A DNA stretch of 64,000 bases from Eucriotettix oculatus (GCA_034510155.1 CM067379.1:51819332-51883331); one strand, 5' to 3'; counted from the stretch's first letter, positions 37,431-50,549 are shown. Notes: generated by a model not told the origin, from the letters alone. Made by a program: numbers and translations.

Positions 37431-39341
37431 CAGGTCATGAAATTTTACTTAATTATTTGAAAAGTTGTAACTTAAAATTCAATACTTCCTCCTTACTTTT
37501 TTTTGGGTGGAGAAAGTTTGCATACGTAGACAAATTACTTGTGTCCAAAGTCAGATAATGAAATGGTAGTAAATAAAGTTATAAATTATAATTTATTTTT
37601 ATAAAGCTACATGTTTTGGGTCCTAATGTTGACAAACCTGACTGGCGTCTACATTATGACTGGAACTTATTGCTCTGTCAATTATATTATAATTCTGAAA
37701 GTCAGTTTTTGGCTTTCTATTTATTAAATTTTAACTATAGAGACGTAAAAAAATAAATTATATGCAGAGGTAAGTAGTAAAGAGAAGTAGACCATTAAAT
37801 ATTAAAAAACTTACTTGAAGACTTAAGGAGTGGAAATTGGGCCAAGCCGAATCCGATCAATAGTACTAGCCGGAGACAAATATATATGCGACGACATAAT
37901 AACTCAAATGTCCTGAACCATGCACAATGTTCTGCACAGGGCTAGTCTTACACCTTAAGTTCTTTAATTTCAAGTAATGAATCATTGAATGCTCTCGATT
38001 TATTTTACTCGGCGCTTTAGTCCTATGTATGCTTCGTGTTCCAATAGATTCTTATTACCTGGGCTAGCTTAATCTACAAGTCTTTTCTATCTTATTCGTT
38101 AAGAATCTTTGACTAATTTCCAGACTACGGCCTTATTTGTTTCAGACCTTCATTATTCATCTTCTATTAGTGCTAATGGTTGTTGTCGAGTTTCAACGAT
38201 TTGGCGTCCACCCTCCATTTGGTATTTGAGATTCAAAAAACATAGTGGTTTCCAAAGTACGTCACGAATAAATAATATTCATACGACAAGCAAGTCATTT
38301 GTCAGGATTTGTCGTGGACTTTCCATTTGCTAAGTGCGACAACGCCGCGCCGCAGCCTCAGTCCCCACCTGAGCTGAAGGGTTATGAGGAGGGAAGGGGA
38401 GAGAGAGCTGTGACAGTTGGCAGATCTGCGTGAATGCAGACGCCACCTGCTCGTCGAGGACCCAGTCAAGGACGCAGATGACACCCCAACTGCCTACTAC
38501 TGTAGTTCCGCACCAGTGAGTACGGCGGCATAACCACTCAACGCCTATGTGGGCCTTTAACTGAGTCATCCTAATGGTAGACCCTTTCAAATAGACAAAT
38601 TTAATAAATAAAACCTTTCAATTTTTAACTTGAAGGAGCTAATAACAGATTAAAGGCTCACAGCATTCAATCTCTCCAATAAATTACTCTTCAATAGGCA
38701 CACAAGACTATAAGAACCAAACACCAAATATTCTCTTTCGTAGAGATGAACTCTATGAAGATAGATCAATATAGTATTTATTAAATAGATTGAAAACTAC
38801 TGCAACTGGTTAAAATCCCTGCACTGATATTAAACACCTAAGCTTCTTCTTCAACGATTGCATTGCTTAAATGAAATGAATATAAACGGCAGGAAACTAT
38901 AAGTTAAATAAGTTTCAATCCTGATTATGTCCCTCAAAACGTTTGTGAAAAAAATTTATTAAATCCATTTTAGCAAATAATTTTAAACAAGAAACTTTAA
39001 TACATATGCGTATGAAGACGATCACAAAATGACAAACGTTACAAGTCCAATGCAAAATCAACAAAAAACATTACCTTCATTGCTTCAAAAATTACACCAC
39101 AGTTTAAGATTTTTTATGACTTATAACATTCAGATAATCACGAAATAATCATTCCATAATCTGTCCACCTTCCTATAAAATTTAATCGATCTTCTTGAAA
39201 CACAACAACACTGAATTTAAAATTTCGACCTTCCACATACCGAGCGGGTCCTCTAATCATTGAGCTGCTCGGCCAGTTCCTGAATGCAATTTACATTATT
39301 TTCTTCACCAATTGATTTCCAATAACTAAAAAATCAGCATT
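37431..39341. other. No supported gene; GC island at 38.32-38.59 kb
   Basis: The island contains CAACGCCGCGCCGCAGCC and a purine run GAGGAGGGAAGGGGAGAGAG. Two minus-strand frames and one plus-strand frame overlap in it, none recognisable as protein. Confidence 0.45.
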
Positions 39342-39455
39342 AAGATCAGGTTTAAGATGGCTCTAATGCAACCCTCCATGCTAAGCTATCCTGCGCAAGC
39401 CTTTACATTTCTACATGTGAACCACATCCCAAAACCTCCCTAATCTACACCAAAT
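39342..39455 (-). pseudogene. LINE 3'-end remnant (RRDRLIGHVLRHD family), copy 1
   Basis: The plus-strand word TGCAACCCTCCATGCTAAGC followed by CCTGCGCAAGCCTTTACAT matches the 3' end of the copy 1 kb downstream (TGCAACGCTCCATGCTAACC, TCATGCGCAAGCATTTTCAT). Only about 115 bp are recognisable, covering the last codons and the start of the 3' UTR. Both lie on the minus strand. Confidence 0.65.
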
Positions 39456-40337
39456 AGTAATCTCCTCCGCTAATATGATTAAAACTTACAAAATGAGGTA
39501 ACAGTCATAATAACAAACTTTAATGAGACAAATCGTCAGTTATTCCAAAACTTATTTATTAGTAATTAGCATACCATAAATTTGGGAAATTTGACATATC
39601 GACAGTTATTATAATTCAAAAACGTTTTTGCGATGTTACATAATAAACACTATGTTTTAGTAAAATTTACATTATTTCAATTTAAAAATCAGTCTGTAAA
39701 AATTGGTTCACTTTATTCAATATCTTTGGTTATTTAATGTTTATTTAATCTTATAAATTAATTTAATATCTTGGCGCTGTTTAATTTACAGTGCATTAAC
39801 TGTGTTTTCAGAAGCCTGATTGAGGGCCCATATTAAGGGATCGCAACAAGAAATTCTTTAAGTTTTAATTTTTTAACGTCTGCTTCCGGCTATATTATTT
39901 ATTCAAACTAAAAACTTTAACATTCTTAACCTTATGGTGATTGAAATTTTTTACTACCGTATCTTGCGAAAAAATACTTTAATATTCAAGTAGTTATTAC
40001 ATTGCAATGCACGTGTGAAACTATTGCTTCTTAACTCATATCATTGCTCGTATGTATTTAAATACTTTTTTGCTAGAATGCTGAAAACGACCTGTCGTTG
40101 AAGATATTTAGAAATCTTTTTCATTCTACGTTTTAACACATATTATAATCCTTCACCAGTCTTCTGCAGCGCTAAATTTCACAATAATGGAGGATTCTTA
40201 TTTCATTTCTCAGTAATTATGCAATTTATAAGGATATATTTTGATAATTACTCCGCAATTTCAATAAAATTTGGAAATTATAATGGGACTAAACTGAGTT
40301 TCACCAGTAAAATTTATTTTCGTTTTTATTTAATTCT
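39456..40337. other. No supported gene
   Basis: AT-rich interval between two minus-strand LINE tails; nothing recognised. Confidence 0.5.
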
Positions 40338-40690
40338 ATTGTTGTAGTAGTATTCAGTCCTAAGACTGGTCTGATGCAACGCTCCATGCTAACCTATCAT
40401 GCGCAAGCATTTTCATTTCCTCATAACTAGCAAAACCCACATCCTCCCTAATCTGATTAGCGTATTCCATCTTTAGCCTCCCTCTCCTGTTCTTAACCTA
40501 CACACTTCCCTCTAATGCTAATTTTACAAGAACATCGTGTCGTAAAACGTGGCCTATTAATCTATCCCTTCTCTTAGTCAACGTCCTCCATATTGTTCTC
40601 TTTTCCCCTATTCTATTTAGAACTTCCTCGTTAGTAATACTATCCTCACATCTGATTTTCAGCATTCGCAACATGAGCACAATTAATTAA
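40338..40690 (-). pseudogene. LINE ORF2 C-terminal remnant (RRDRLIGHVLRHD family), copy 2
   Basis: The minus strand reads LRMLKIRCEDSITNEEVLNR, then TIWRTLTKRRDRLIGHVLRH and DVLVKLALEGSV, a stop, and on through KNRRGRLKMEYANQIREDVG and SYEEMKMLAHDRLAW. This is the well-known end of a group of insect non-LTR retrotransposon proteins (consensus RRxRWIGHVLRHDGLLKxIxEG…GKRGRGRPR…YxEMKRLAxDRxxWR). The 3' end is near 40,338, where the repeat ends in an AC(A)AC-rich tail. One in-frame stop and 5' truncation make it a fossil. Sister copies are at 39.3 and 58.1 kb. Confidence 0.8.
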
Positions 40691-42689
40691 ATAATTAATT
40701 TTCCATTATTAAAATTTTAAACGTAAATCAGGATATATAGCTATATCTCTAGACATAAAAAAGAACCCCGACTTTTTTTCTGAAATTAAATAATAAACAA
40801 TTTCTGTTTTTTTCTGTTTATTCAAGTGCATAATTTTTAACGCTCGATATTCAAAGGAAATTTTTTTAGTGTAAAATCGTCAAAAAGTAAAATATGGTAT
40901 ATATTTTATTTCGAATAGTTAATATATCCATTCATCAGGGTGAACTTGAAGTTTGTATCTAGAAAATTCCTGTTCTTAAATTTCCTTTTTTTCCTGCGTC
41001 TTTATATACCTAAATTATATCAATCAAGGTTTGAGCCATTAGAGAGTATTATTTATTATTTAAATAACTTCTCTTTGCTTTTGGAACGGCGTCCATAGGC
41101 AACAGAAAGGACATTGATCGTAGCATGAGCGAACACAAAATGTCAAGGCTGTCACAGGGGTAGATAAGGTTATCTAATATCCATATGTTCACAACCATCG
41201 AATAACACAGTTCAAACTATATTGGTATTCAGAACAAAATGAAATTGTAGTAGAATAAAAATACACTTCGCACGAAATTGGAATGGATTTGCTTGTCAAA
41301 AGTCAACCAACTCACAGGCCATTTTTAATTGTAATATAGTAAACTTTTTACTATATTAGGTATTGTAGACAACAAACGCTAATATGATATTCTATGCACA
41401 TTTGTTTTTTATAATTGTACCGTATTCGTTTCTTTACCGTTCGTTTGATAGCGATGAAGTTTTGGTGAATTCTAGTGCACACTCCAGAGAAGGTTTGTTG
41501 ATCTTTTCAAGATTTAGGTTCTTCTCCTTCCCCCTATCAGGTTAAAACTCATGAGACCCGTTTCGTACGAAATATTCTAAGAAGAAGGTTCTTATAAGTA
41601 AAGGATATTTTTTTATTCGATTGAAGCGGTTTGTTTGGAATTCATTTGTAAGTGAACAATAAAGAGTGACAACATTGGGCAACGTGAGTTTTTAAATACA
41701 AATCGCGTAATAATAATAAATATTAACTAAATTTTGTTAAAGTAAGCAAATATTATTGTTTTCGTGAAAAACTCAGATTAATGGTCATGATTTAAAAAAA
41801 TGTATGGGTAGGTTGAAAGTACTTTGAGCAAAAAGCTCTGAGATTAGTGTCACTTAAAAACTATGTGACTATACAAATTAAATTCATGTCAGTTACAAAT
41901 GGTTACCACTAAATATAGGTAAAAATATACTGGTTATGGTAAGCGTGAAAAGAAGTATAGAATGTATTTTTACTTTGTCTCAACGTCCCATGAACAATTA
42001 CAGTTTTTAGGGACTTCCATACAATCACCTTGCGCTCAGAGACATTTAAGAAGACTAGTTAATAGACTATAGTTGTAGTTCCAAGAGAATATGAACCATT
42101 TATGTCATTAGTAATAGCTTGTAATGAGCTAGGAACGTGAACAAAAATTTAATGGCTCTTTCCAAGTGCGCGAGTTCCCCCTCTCTGGTCTGGTGAACAC
42201 CTCTGGGTGCATTATCCGAGTCAGAGTGACAGCATGTGCTTTATCTTTAGTATGTCCCCACATAAATAGAATGTTTGAAATCTATCAATGTATGCTCGTT
42301 AAACAATATAGATAATAAATTTTCTAAAGTTTCTCAGAAGAACTATCGTATAAGTTAAGGATAATCTTTTTGTTCAAACGTAGCGTTTTGTAAAATTTTT
42401 GACACCCAGAATTTTACCAATTGAGTCATTTAATGGAAGCAATAAAAAGTAACAATTGATATCGTGCGTAAATTTAAAATAAGAATTTGTTGAAACAGGG
42501 GAAATATTTGTAACTAAAAAAATACAACAATATCTTCACAATATCATCACTGTAATATTTGAACGATACTCCAAGTTTTTCTTATTAATTTATCAGCCAT
42601 ATAGTTTTACTTGAAAACACCCAGATATCTTGTCTGAGGTACGTGCTATAAGGATATAAATTAGTTAAGTGTTTTCAGAGATATGTCAG
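40691..42689. other. No supported gene
   Basis: AT-rich. A short GC-richer strip at about 41,080-41,165 is unexplained. Confidence 0.5.
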
Positions 42690-42930
42690 TGTCAGTGGCG
42701 CTGTAGACAATGTGTGTACAGGCCACATCAGCAGCATCAGTGATAAAAGCTGAATCCGACGGGAGGCAGCGCGTCAGCTGCGCAGATTAATCTATGAGCG
42801 TGACAGACAACTGACACGCACAATCTGATAGCTGCAATTTGTCGCTTCGTTCCGTCACCTTATCACTCCGAGCGAGGAAAAAACGAGGTAACTCACGCTA
42901 ACGACCTGCCACCGATTAAACACAAAAATT
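42690..42930. other. Candidate enhancer-like island
   Basis: A 240-bp GC-richer block contains the CAGCTG E-box (42,775-42,780) and, four bases on, a perfect palindrome AGATTAATCT (42,784-42,793) carrying two overlapping GATTA cores of the Bicoid/Otx/Pitx type. It also has a CCTTATCACTCC GATA-like word near 42,858. There is no open frame of note. This density of developmental-type motifs is suggestive only. Confidence 0.35.
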
Positions 42931-43847
42931 TTCAATTGTCACAGTTGTTGGAAATCATCTCTTCCACTAAATGAGTCTTTTAAATTATGTTATGCATGTT
43001 ACTGAACTGAAATACAAACTGAATAACACGTTAAATACAGTGTGTGCTCAAGAATAGATTTTTCAGAAGAAAAAATGGTTAAACCTATTAAATCTTTTGA
43101 AAAATGAAGAAATCTGAAATAATTGCAATTTTATAAACATGTGGTATTTAGATTTTGTTAAATCAATTTGGACAAATGGATGGGAAATTAGGATTAATTC
43201 CAATAAAAGACTCGTATCTAAGTATTTCGACCGAATTACTAATCCATTCGCCTAAATTTATTTCAGAAATTTTAAACAAAAATGGCGTGGATAAAACTGT
43301 TTATCATTTATTCATATGAATTAATAACTCATTAAAATTAATTGTAAAGCAGCAACCTTCGCTTTTATACACAGATGTTTCCGATCAGAAAAAAAAATTG
43401 TTCCATAAAGGGAAAGCAAAAAAAAATAGAAGCAAGATCAGTAACGTCAACAGTTTATGAAAGTCAAGATGATACGCATGTTTTAGTGCTACACGTCACT
43501 TTGCAATAATATTTTTTTGTTTGTTCGTTTAGGCGTCTCAGGTTCGCACATGTTTCCGCGTGCTGTTGAAGTAAAAACGTTTGTGTAGTCCAGTGACGTC
43601 AGGTATTTATGAGGACTATTAATCCAAGAATGATATATTATTTATTATAGGCTTTCAAAAAGTGGCATTTGTGCAAGTCATTAATATTCATTATTATTAT
43701 TTAAAGACCAGACAGAAGATTGAACCTCGAATAATCCTAAACAATCAATTATCGTTTATAATTTTATAAGTTTCATGAATGGCAAGTTCCTAAAAGACTT
43801 TATATTGACAATTAGGGAACATATACAAGGATTGAATTTTCTTCTCC
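42931..43847. other. No supported gene
   Basis: AT-rich. The plus-strand frame 43775-44050 runs into the reversed SINE that follows and is not a gene. Confidence 0.5.
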
Positions 43848-44085
43848 TTTCTTGTCTCTGCAGCCCATTGAGGACCTTGGCCTACAGAATCGGCTGTGGA
43901 CTGTCATCTTTCATAACAAAATTGGAAATATGGGTGGCGTGTGGTCAGCGTATCGATTCTCCTTCAGCTATAACCCCAGTCTCAGTGACCATTACGTCAC
44001 AAACAACCATGCCAAAGCCAGGATTCAAACCCATGACTTCTGTGTTTTGAGGCAGCGTCGCCACCCGCTACGACATGTTAGGATT
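43848..44085 (-). repeat. tRNA-derived SINE family S1, copy 2
   Basis: On the minus strand the order is head with GGTGGCGACGCTGCCTC, B box GGGTTTGAATCCTGGC, then ACTGAGACTGGGGTTATAGC, GAGAATCGATACGCTGACCA, AAAGATGACAGTCC and TAGGCCAAGGTCCTCAATGG. This matches the copies at 30.74 and 44.65 kb module by module. Two plus-strand frames (91 and 83 codons) that cross it are antisense readings of the SINE. Confidence 0.75.
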
Positions 44086-44649
44086 TGCTTAGAGATAATA
44101 TGAAATGAGCCTAACGGCGACAGTTTGAATCCAAAATTCGTAACTCATGAATAGTTTTGCTCTAGAGATATACCAATAAAAACTTATTGTTAATGACGAG
44201 ACACTGTTGTGTGATGAACGGAATTAAGCTAGTAACATGAATGTGACACAATGTCGAACACTCCTCAAAATCTTCTAAACACAATAATCACGTTTTCCGA
44301 GACTGTCCTGGTTGCCATTCTTATTCTACTTCATCGAAGAGTCTATGTGATCAACATAAAATACTTACCTTAATAGCGTAAATTTCGTCATGATTTATAA
44401 TGAAAAAATAACAAATTTATCACGAACGTTGTTAGTTACCATTTATTAATATCAACTGTTCAACAAAATAATTAATTCTTGAAAAATTATATTGAATTAA
44501 TTCAGGAATTCCCCCTTCTAACTTTATTCGCCACAGGTAGAACTATTGTATTATATTCGTTGAAAATTAAAATTAATTTTATTTTCATTTGTTTCTCATT
44601 CTCTATCATCAAATACATGCAGCGTAAATAAGCATTGCTCACATTCTGT

Positions 44650-44862
44650 GGTCTATTGACTAGCGTCTATGCTTCACGACACAGGTGTCCCGGGTTCGAA
44701 TCCTGGCGTGGACTTGGATGTTTTTGCAGTCATAGTTTCGGAGACTGGGATTAAGACTGCTGGAGAATCGGTACACTGACTACGCAGCACTCTAAATTCC
44801 AATTGTGTCATGTAAGGTAGGCCAAGGTTCTGACTGAGCTGCATAGCTAAGGGAGAAGAAAG
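44650..44862 (+). repeat. tRNA-derived SINE family S1, copy 3
   Basis: The head GTCTATTGACTAGCGTCTAT precedes a perfect B box GGTTCGAATCC (44,693-44,703), then GAGACTGGGATTAAGACTGC, GAGAATCGGTACACTGAC and TAGGCCAAGGTTCTGAC. It lies about 560 bp from copy 2 in opposite orientation, so transcripts through both could pair. No intact cloverleaf is seen, so it is a SINE rather than a tRNA gene. Confidence 0.75.
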
Positions 44863-45109
44863 AAATATATAAGCATTGGATATACGACATTTCAAAGGTC
44901 GTGAAACCTATAGGTCCAGAGGTTGCTTGATTTTTAATGTCGTCTGTTATGTGGCTTCTAAAAAGAAGCTTTGATTTTTTTTTGGCATCGATGGAGAATA
45001 TTTATTGGTGTTGCGAAACAAAGTAATTTAAACAGAAATTTTAATTTACATAAATGCAATATATCAGATATACCTTTAATTATTATCCAAATAATTTATT
45101 TCGTTATTT

Positions 45110-45590
45110 AGTGAGCTCGGTCTCATTAATTGATTAATGCTACAGCTGGGCCAAATTAGAGCAGCCGACGTGCGTATGCCAGGTTTGAAATGAATGGAGT
45201 AATACGTTGGAAGGCCAGACCCCAGCTAATATGAAACCCTCGCTTTAAATCAATCCCTTGGACTGGCGGGGAACTGTGGAACCTGGGGGCAACTGATAAA
45301 CGCCGCGGTCATCCGCCACGAGGAATTGGCAGTCTTCTTGTTTCTTGCGGCGGCCAACAAGAAACGCCGTTATTTAGCGCTGGGCTGCTGCCTCTGACAG
45401 ATGCCATTTCCCGCATTTCACTTGCAGCTCCCAAGAGTGCGCAGCGAATCAATTGGAAGCTCACGTCCCCACTTCGCCACCAACGCCATTAATACGATTC
45501 CCTCCCACCGCTAACGATTACAGCTTCTGAATCATCCCGAGGCTGCAAGCAACCAGTCCATTATTCCAATCGCACTACCATGTAGTCAGC
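45110..45590. other. GC-rich island with a hairpin, candidate non-coding element
   Basis: A block of about 480 bp is rich in GC and lacks any long frame. GTTTCTTG (45,340-45,347) and CAAGAAAC (45,358-45,365) form an 8-bp inverted repeat around a GC-rich 10-bp spacer. ATTGATTAATG near 45,128 and CATTAATACGATTCCC near 45,488 are homeodomain-type words at the edges. Regulatory use is inference. Confidence 0.35.
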
Positions 45591-45834
45591 ATTTCAAAAT
45601 GCGAGTGTGGTTTACACGGAAAACGTACCAGATTTATGTATTACTAAGTGCTCAAGTAATGTGGTCCGACGTACAACGAAGGTTCGTCCAAATCTGACTG
45701 TCCATAAAAATTTACTTGGTTGTGTCTTCTACTCCAAAAATTATTGAATTTTTGTTTAACATATATTGTTTATTATTTAAATTGTTATTCACAACTAGCG
45801 TAATTACATGTAAATTCACTCTCCAATCCGAGGC

Positions 45835-46320
45835 ATCTTCATGTCTTTAAGGAGGTGCATGAATTGGGGGCGAAAAGTTTGGGCATGCTATAAGAGCTGT
45901 CAACGGGTCGCATTGGATCAGTCGCCCAACTGCCTCCTAAAACTGGTGGAGATACGGAGAGGGGAATGCTGCGACCCCACAGCAAAATTCTTCTCATCAT
46001 TCGGAAGGGCGTGAGAACAGTACCTTACTGATGCAGGTATCCTAGGGTTTCCCTGCATCTCTTTTAGGTGAATCACCGGGTAGGATCCTGCCGGGGGCCG
46101 CTACCTTGCTCTACCTTCCACATCAATTTCCTTCCTATGCTGTTAAAGGGGAGTTTCCTGGAAGGTCACCGTCATGTAGCCCGTTATCTAAAAAAGGGGG
46201 AGAAAACTAGTCAACCCTGCCATCCGCATTCCCCTTCTTCATTTCCCTTTCTATGATATTAAAGGAAACTTTCCAGGTTCCAGAACACCCTCAAGTAGCC
46301 CGTTACCCCCAAAAACTTTT
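45835..46320 (-). repeat. Dispersed repeat family R3, copy 2
   Basis: The reverse complement aligns with 14.64-15.08 kb (CCTTTAAYAGCATAGGAAGG, ACCCGGTGATTCACC, CCTGCATCAGTAAGG, CACGCCCTTCCGAATG). Two copies of the CTTTAAYA unit lie about 114 bp apart (near 46,143 and 46,257), showing an internal tandem. It extends beyond copy 1 into TGGGGTCGCAGCATTCCCC and CCTCCTAAAACTGGTGG-like sequence. A plus-strand 62-codon frame inside is not a gene. Confidence 0.6.
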
Positions 46321-49300
46321 AAACTGATCGCTAAGAACTAATAATGTTTTTTAATAAACAAACGTTACAGTCATAAATCCATTCAGTTCTTCTAGTGACG
46401 TTATTTATTTAATTTTTAATTTTTTCAGATGTTGAGTAATTAAGTTCGATTAGGCGTGATGTGACGCAGATCTTTCTCCACCTTGAAGGTAAACACATAC
46501 ATTTGCAGCACGACCCTGACCGCGGATCCCGAGGGCCACTAGCAGCGATTATTTAATCCAGGTTTACCGTTGGTCAGTTCCGCTTTAATTTCCCTGGAGT
46601 CCGTCGACGGCGGGGGAATGTCGTTGGCAAACAGTGGCCTTGTAGCGGTCCTTCTCTGCTTCGGCAAAGACTCAATTAAAATCGTTCGCATGAACTGAGG
46701 AGGCTTCTCAATGGCCCGCACTCCTCCTTTTGTTAGCGGCACAATGCGGAATAGTAAACGAAATGTCAAAAGTCATTGTAACAGTCGAGGAAGAACTAGG
46801 GTTGCGAAATTCTGACTACAATAAAAAGGCACTTCGCAATGAAATGTTTTCAGCGAAGCAGAATTTCCCAAGAAAAGTTACCGTCTTTATAGTTAGTACT
46901 ACACTCCCAACAAAATAAACCAATGAGGTCTGATTCCTGGAGAATATTAAATTGCTTTGGTGTTGGATTAAATTTTTTTATTCAGTTTGTGTCCGTCGCC
47001 GAGTTTATAGAAAAAGATATATACTTGTACAAAGTTTTTATACGAGGGAGAATGTAGTCTTTGGTACGAGAGAAGAGAGGGATCGCTGGCTATTGTGTTA
47101 CGGCGAAAGTTGTATCTGATAATTGTGAAAGAGTATATTAAATAAATATCATTTACATGAAATTGATGAGTTGAATGTTGAAATATTAAATCTGATTAGA
47201 TTGATGAAATGAGACCCAAAAGGTTATATGCATATGCATGTTGTTCCTAGATGAATTCTTATTCAAAACTCTCATTAAATATTTTCTGACAGATTTTGTC
47301 TGCATCGTAGATTGTTATAAAGGGTAATTAACACAAAAATTATTGATGGTGTAGCGTGCAGTGTGTTGGAATACAATAATTCCATTGTATTTATTTAATC
47401 CAATTATCTTGAGATACAAGAATAGGACAAGATAAGTATTGTGGTAAATTAATAGTAAATGATATTACATATAATATAGAGTACGTGAATTCTTAAAAAT
47501 TTAAAGTTAAATAGCATACAGGCACAAGTTAAAGTTAATGGAGGTTTGCATTCAGACATTCATTTATGGAATATAAACACTGTTTTTGCAGTAATTTCAT
47601 TACACGAAATCTAAATTATATAGTTTTACTTTATAATATAAAATTACAAGATCCATTGGTTATCAGATAAGCTATAAAAATTAGAAAAATCGGAAATTTA
47701 TTTAAAAAACCTTAACTATGAAAAATATTTACAATGTTGGCTGTACGGCGAAGCAATCAGATCTTTTAATAATCTCAGATTTAAATCGATGACGTCAAGG
47801 ATTGGGGAACTTGACAACATACCTTGTTGGAACGTAGCGTCACCTTTCTGCCAGCTTCAACGTAGGACGTTCTCCTCAGCATCGACAGGTTGATCTCCTT
47901 CAACTTCTGGGGCCAAACGACAGGCTACTTCCGTACCCTTCAACTTGAGGCAGCACAATAGTCATTCCCAAAGCATCAGCGCCGTGTGAAGAAGCATTGA
48001 AAAATCAACCTTTTAAATCGATATTTCTAAACCATGAAACACCATTGGTGTAGGTAATTGCATGTTATTAAAATATTTCTTTGTATTCCTGGTTCTCGAT
48101 TTCAACGCGAGCAAGGATAGGCGAATTCCATGTCATAATCCGTGTCGAAATGTCATCCCTGGGGATTAGAGACTGCATATGGTCCGGACATACTGACGCT
48201 ATGCCCTTCTTGAAAACCCAGAATGCAGCCGCCCCAACAATATCACAGACGCAAATGTCGTTTTGTCGTTTGTCGGAGCCACGCGCTAGACCAGTCTGAA
48301 CACTTTTACAAAATTCTCTTAATTATTAATAAATTCTCTTTCAAATTTACTTCTACATTTTATCATATTGACATTAATATAATTCAAATAAAAGACGATT
48401 AATATTTATTCATGGCACAATCACATTAGCCCTTGTTGCGGGCAACCTACTCAAATAAAATAAGACGTATCAAAAGTGACTATCACTATATATAATGCTA
48501 ATTGTAACGAGTAATTATGACAATACAGTACTTCTAATTATTGGTTATGGTGCATTTCAAAATTCGTGATACTGATATCAGCAGTATAATGCAGAAAAAT
48601 AAATACAGTAACAGAAGATATTATATAAAAAAGTTATCAATTGTTTGTCGATACATTATCAAAATTTTCAAACAGGATATTGCTAATTACATTGCACTCA
48701 AAATTGTATTGTCTTTTTCCAGAAGCGTCGTATGAAACTTTTCCTCATATTTACCTTTTTTAATTTTGCCAATTACATTAACGTCAGAGTCATCGATCTG
48801 GTCATAAATTATTAGCCAACACAATAACTGTCCGCTGCTAAAGTACTGGTGGTAATTTTTGTTGTTGGCCGCAATTCTCCCACTCCCCATCACACACACT
48901 CCCTATTACAGTTGACATATTGCTCCACAAACTCCAATAATAGCACTCCACCAGTCGCAGAATCTATCCCCTTCGATCATGTCGATAAAAACGACCTCTA
49001 AACACTAAAGATTTGTCTCCACAAAAATCGTGCGATCGTTTTTGTTGGATTGTGGTTGGTATAACGGCTTACTATTATCCTAATTTTCAAAATAATCGTG
49101 GAATATTTGTTTATAACGTAGTGTTAAAAAATCGAAAAGTAATATGCATGTTAAAAGAGAATCATTATATCACTATCAGTTTTAAACTCGTAAAGATCAG
49201 TCTTTTGAGTTAGATTTATTATGGCATATAATAAATCAATTGCTAAAAACTACTGGTTATGTTTCGCGTTTGCTATAAAACAGTAAAAAGATAAGTTAAC

Positions 49301-50549
49301 TCAAATAAACCATTGTTAATAATAATCAGTGAAGTACTTTGTGTAATACAAGTGTGTATTGTTAATATAATACATATTTTGTAATTGGCATCGTTTTGGT
49401 AATTATAAATTAAATAAATTACGTTATTTAAATATTTTTATAGATAATTAAATATAAATTTTCATATTACCCTAAGTTTAAACTTTTTAAGCTTTCGGTA
49501 CGAAAATTAACTATTAATAGACTTTTTGTTTTTTGTATATTGCAGTTTTATTTATTTTTAGAGAAAATTCTTGCTAATTATTTTTAAAAAATTACAAAAT
49601 GGCAGAAATTTCGTGCCAAAATATAATAATTTATATTTGTTATAATTTAAGTATTACTATCAAAATATTTAAGTAAGTATTAAAAAGTTTTTATCTTGAA
49701 TTGAATTTGATTATTTTTAAATAATTTAAAGCGATAGTATTTCATTTTTAAAGTTCATTCGGTCAAAGGGTATAGAAAATATTTTATTTTCAGTATTTAG
49801 ATTCAATGAAAACAATGTATATTCTCTTTTAACATTTTCGAATAAGAAATATTTAGTTATGATGTATAGAAACTTTTGTTAATCTTCTGTTTAAATTTGT
49901 ACAAATTTGAAAATATTTAGTTATTGTTTGATTAAATAATAGACTATAATTTTTGTTTATTTAAGATAGATTCAAATAGCGCTAATTTTACATTTCTTCT
50001 CATGGAACTATTCATAGCTCATGAGCAAGTAGATCCGAGAGGATTTCACCTGTAAGGAAGCCCTGGCATTGCCACTGCATGTATATCGTGATGCTCTTTG
50101 GTCCACGTAGCGGTTTTAACAGTTAAAGAAAACGTTAAAAGTGTTTTTCAAGCTCGTAATCAATAATGCAGTCTTTACAGCCAATAATTGGTTAAATTTC
50201 ATAACATTAAGAACTATAATTAAACAATTTGTAGTAATAAAATGTAGTTAATTACTGACATTAAAATGAAATTAATTTTTCGTACGATATGCGTATCAAC
50301 ATACAGTATTACAAATTTCAATATATATTCAATACGGACGCTGGCTTTCACTCCAATCTTGGAGGCCCCTTTAATGGACAGACTAATTCTGGAAGGTTCT
50401 CGTCGAAACGCTGGTTACTAATGAAATACTCGAATTATATTTATGATTGTGTTTCACTAGTTATGTTATTTCAATACGATTCTAAACTAAGAATTTATTC
50501 GAGTACCTCTTTCAGTTTTTTTTGCTATACTTTAGATTTGTTGTAGTTT
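46321..50549. other. No supported gene; GC islands at 46.48-46.74 and 47.80-48.00 kb
   Basis: The first island contains GGAGTCCGTCGACGGCGGGG. The second has three low-stop frames on the minus strand and a possible mini-exon, described under findings. A further GC-richer strip at 48,080-48,300 is unassigned. The section 48.3-50.5 kb is AT-rich with only short frames. Confidence 0.45.

Noticed and set aside
43775..44103. Plus-strand frames of 91 and 83 codons
   Set aside because: They are antisense readings of SINE S1 copy 2.
44660..44710. tRNA gene with a perfect B box
   Set aside because: Three copies share the same non-tRNA body downstream, which identifies a SINE.
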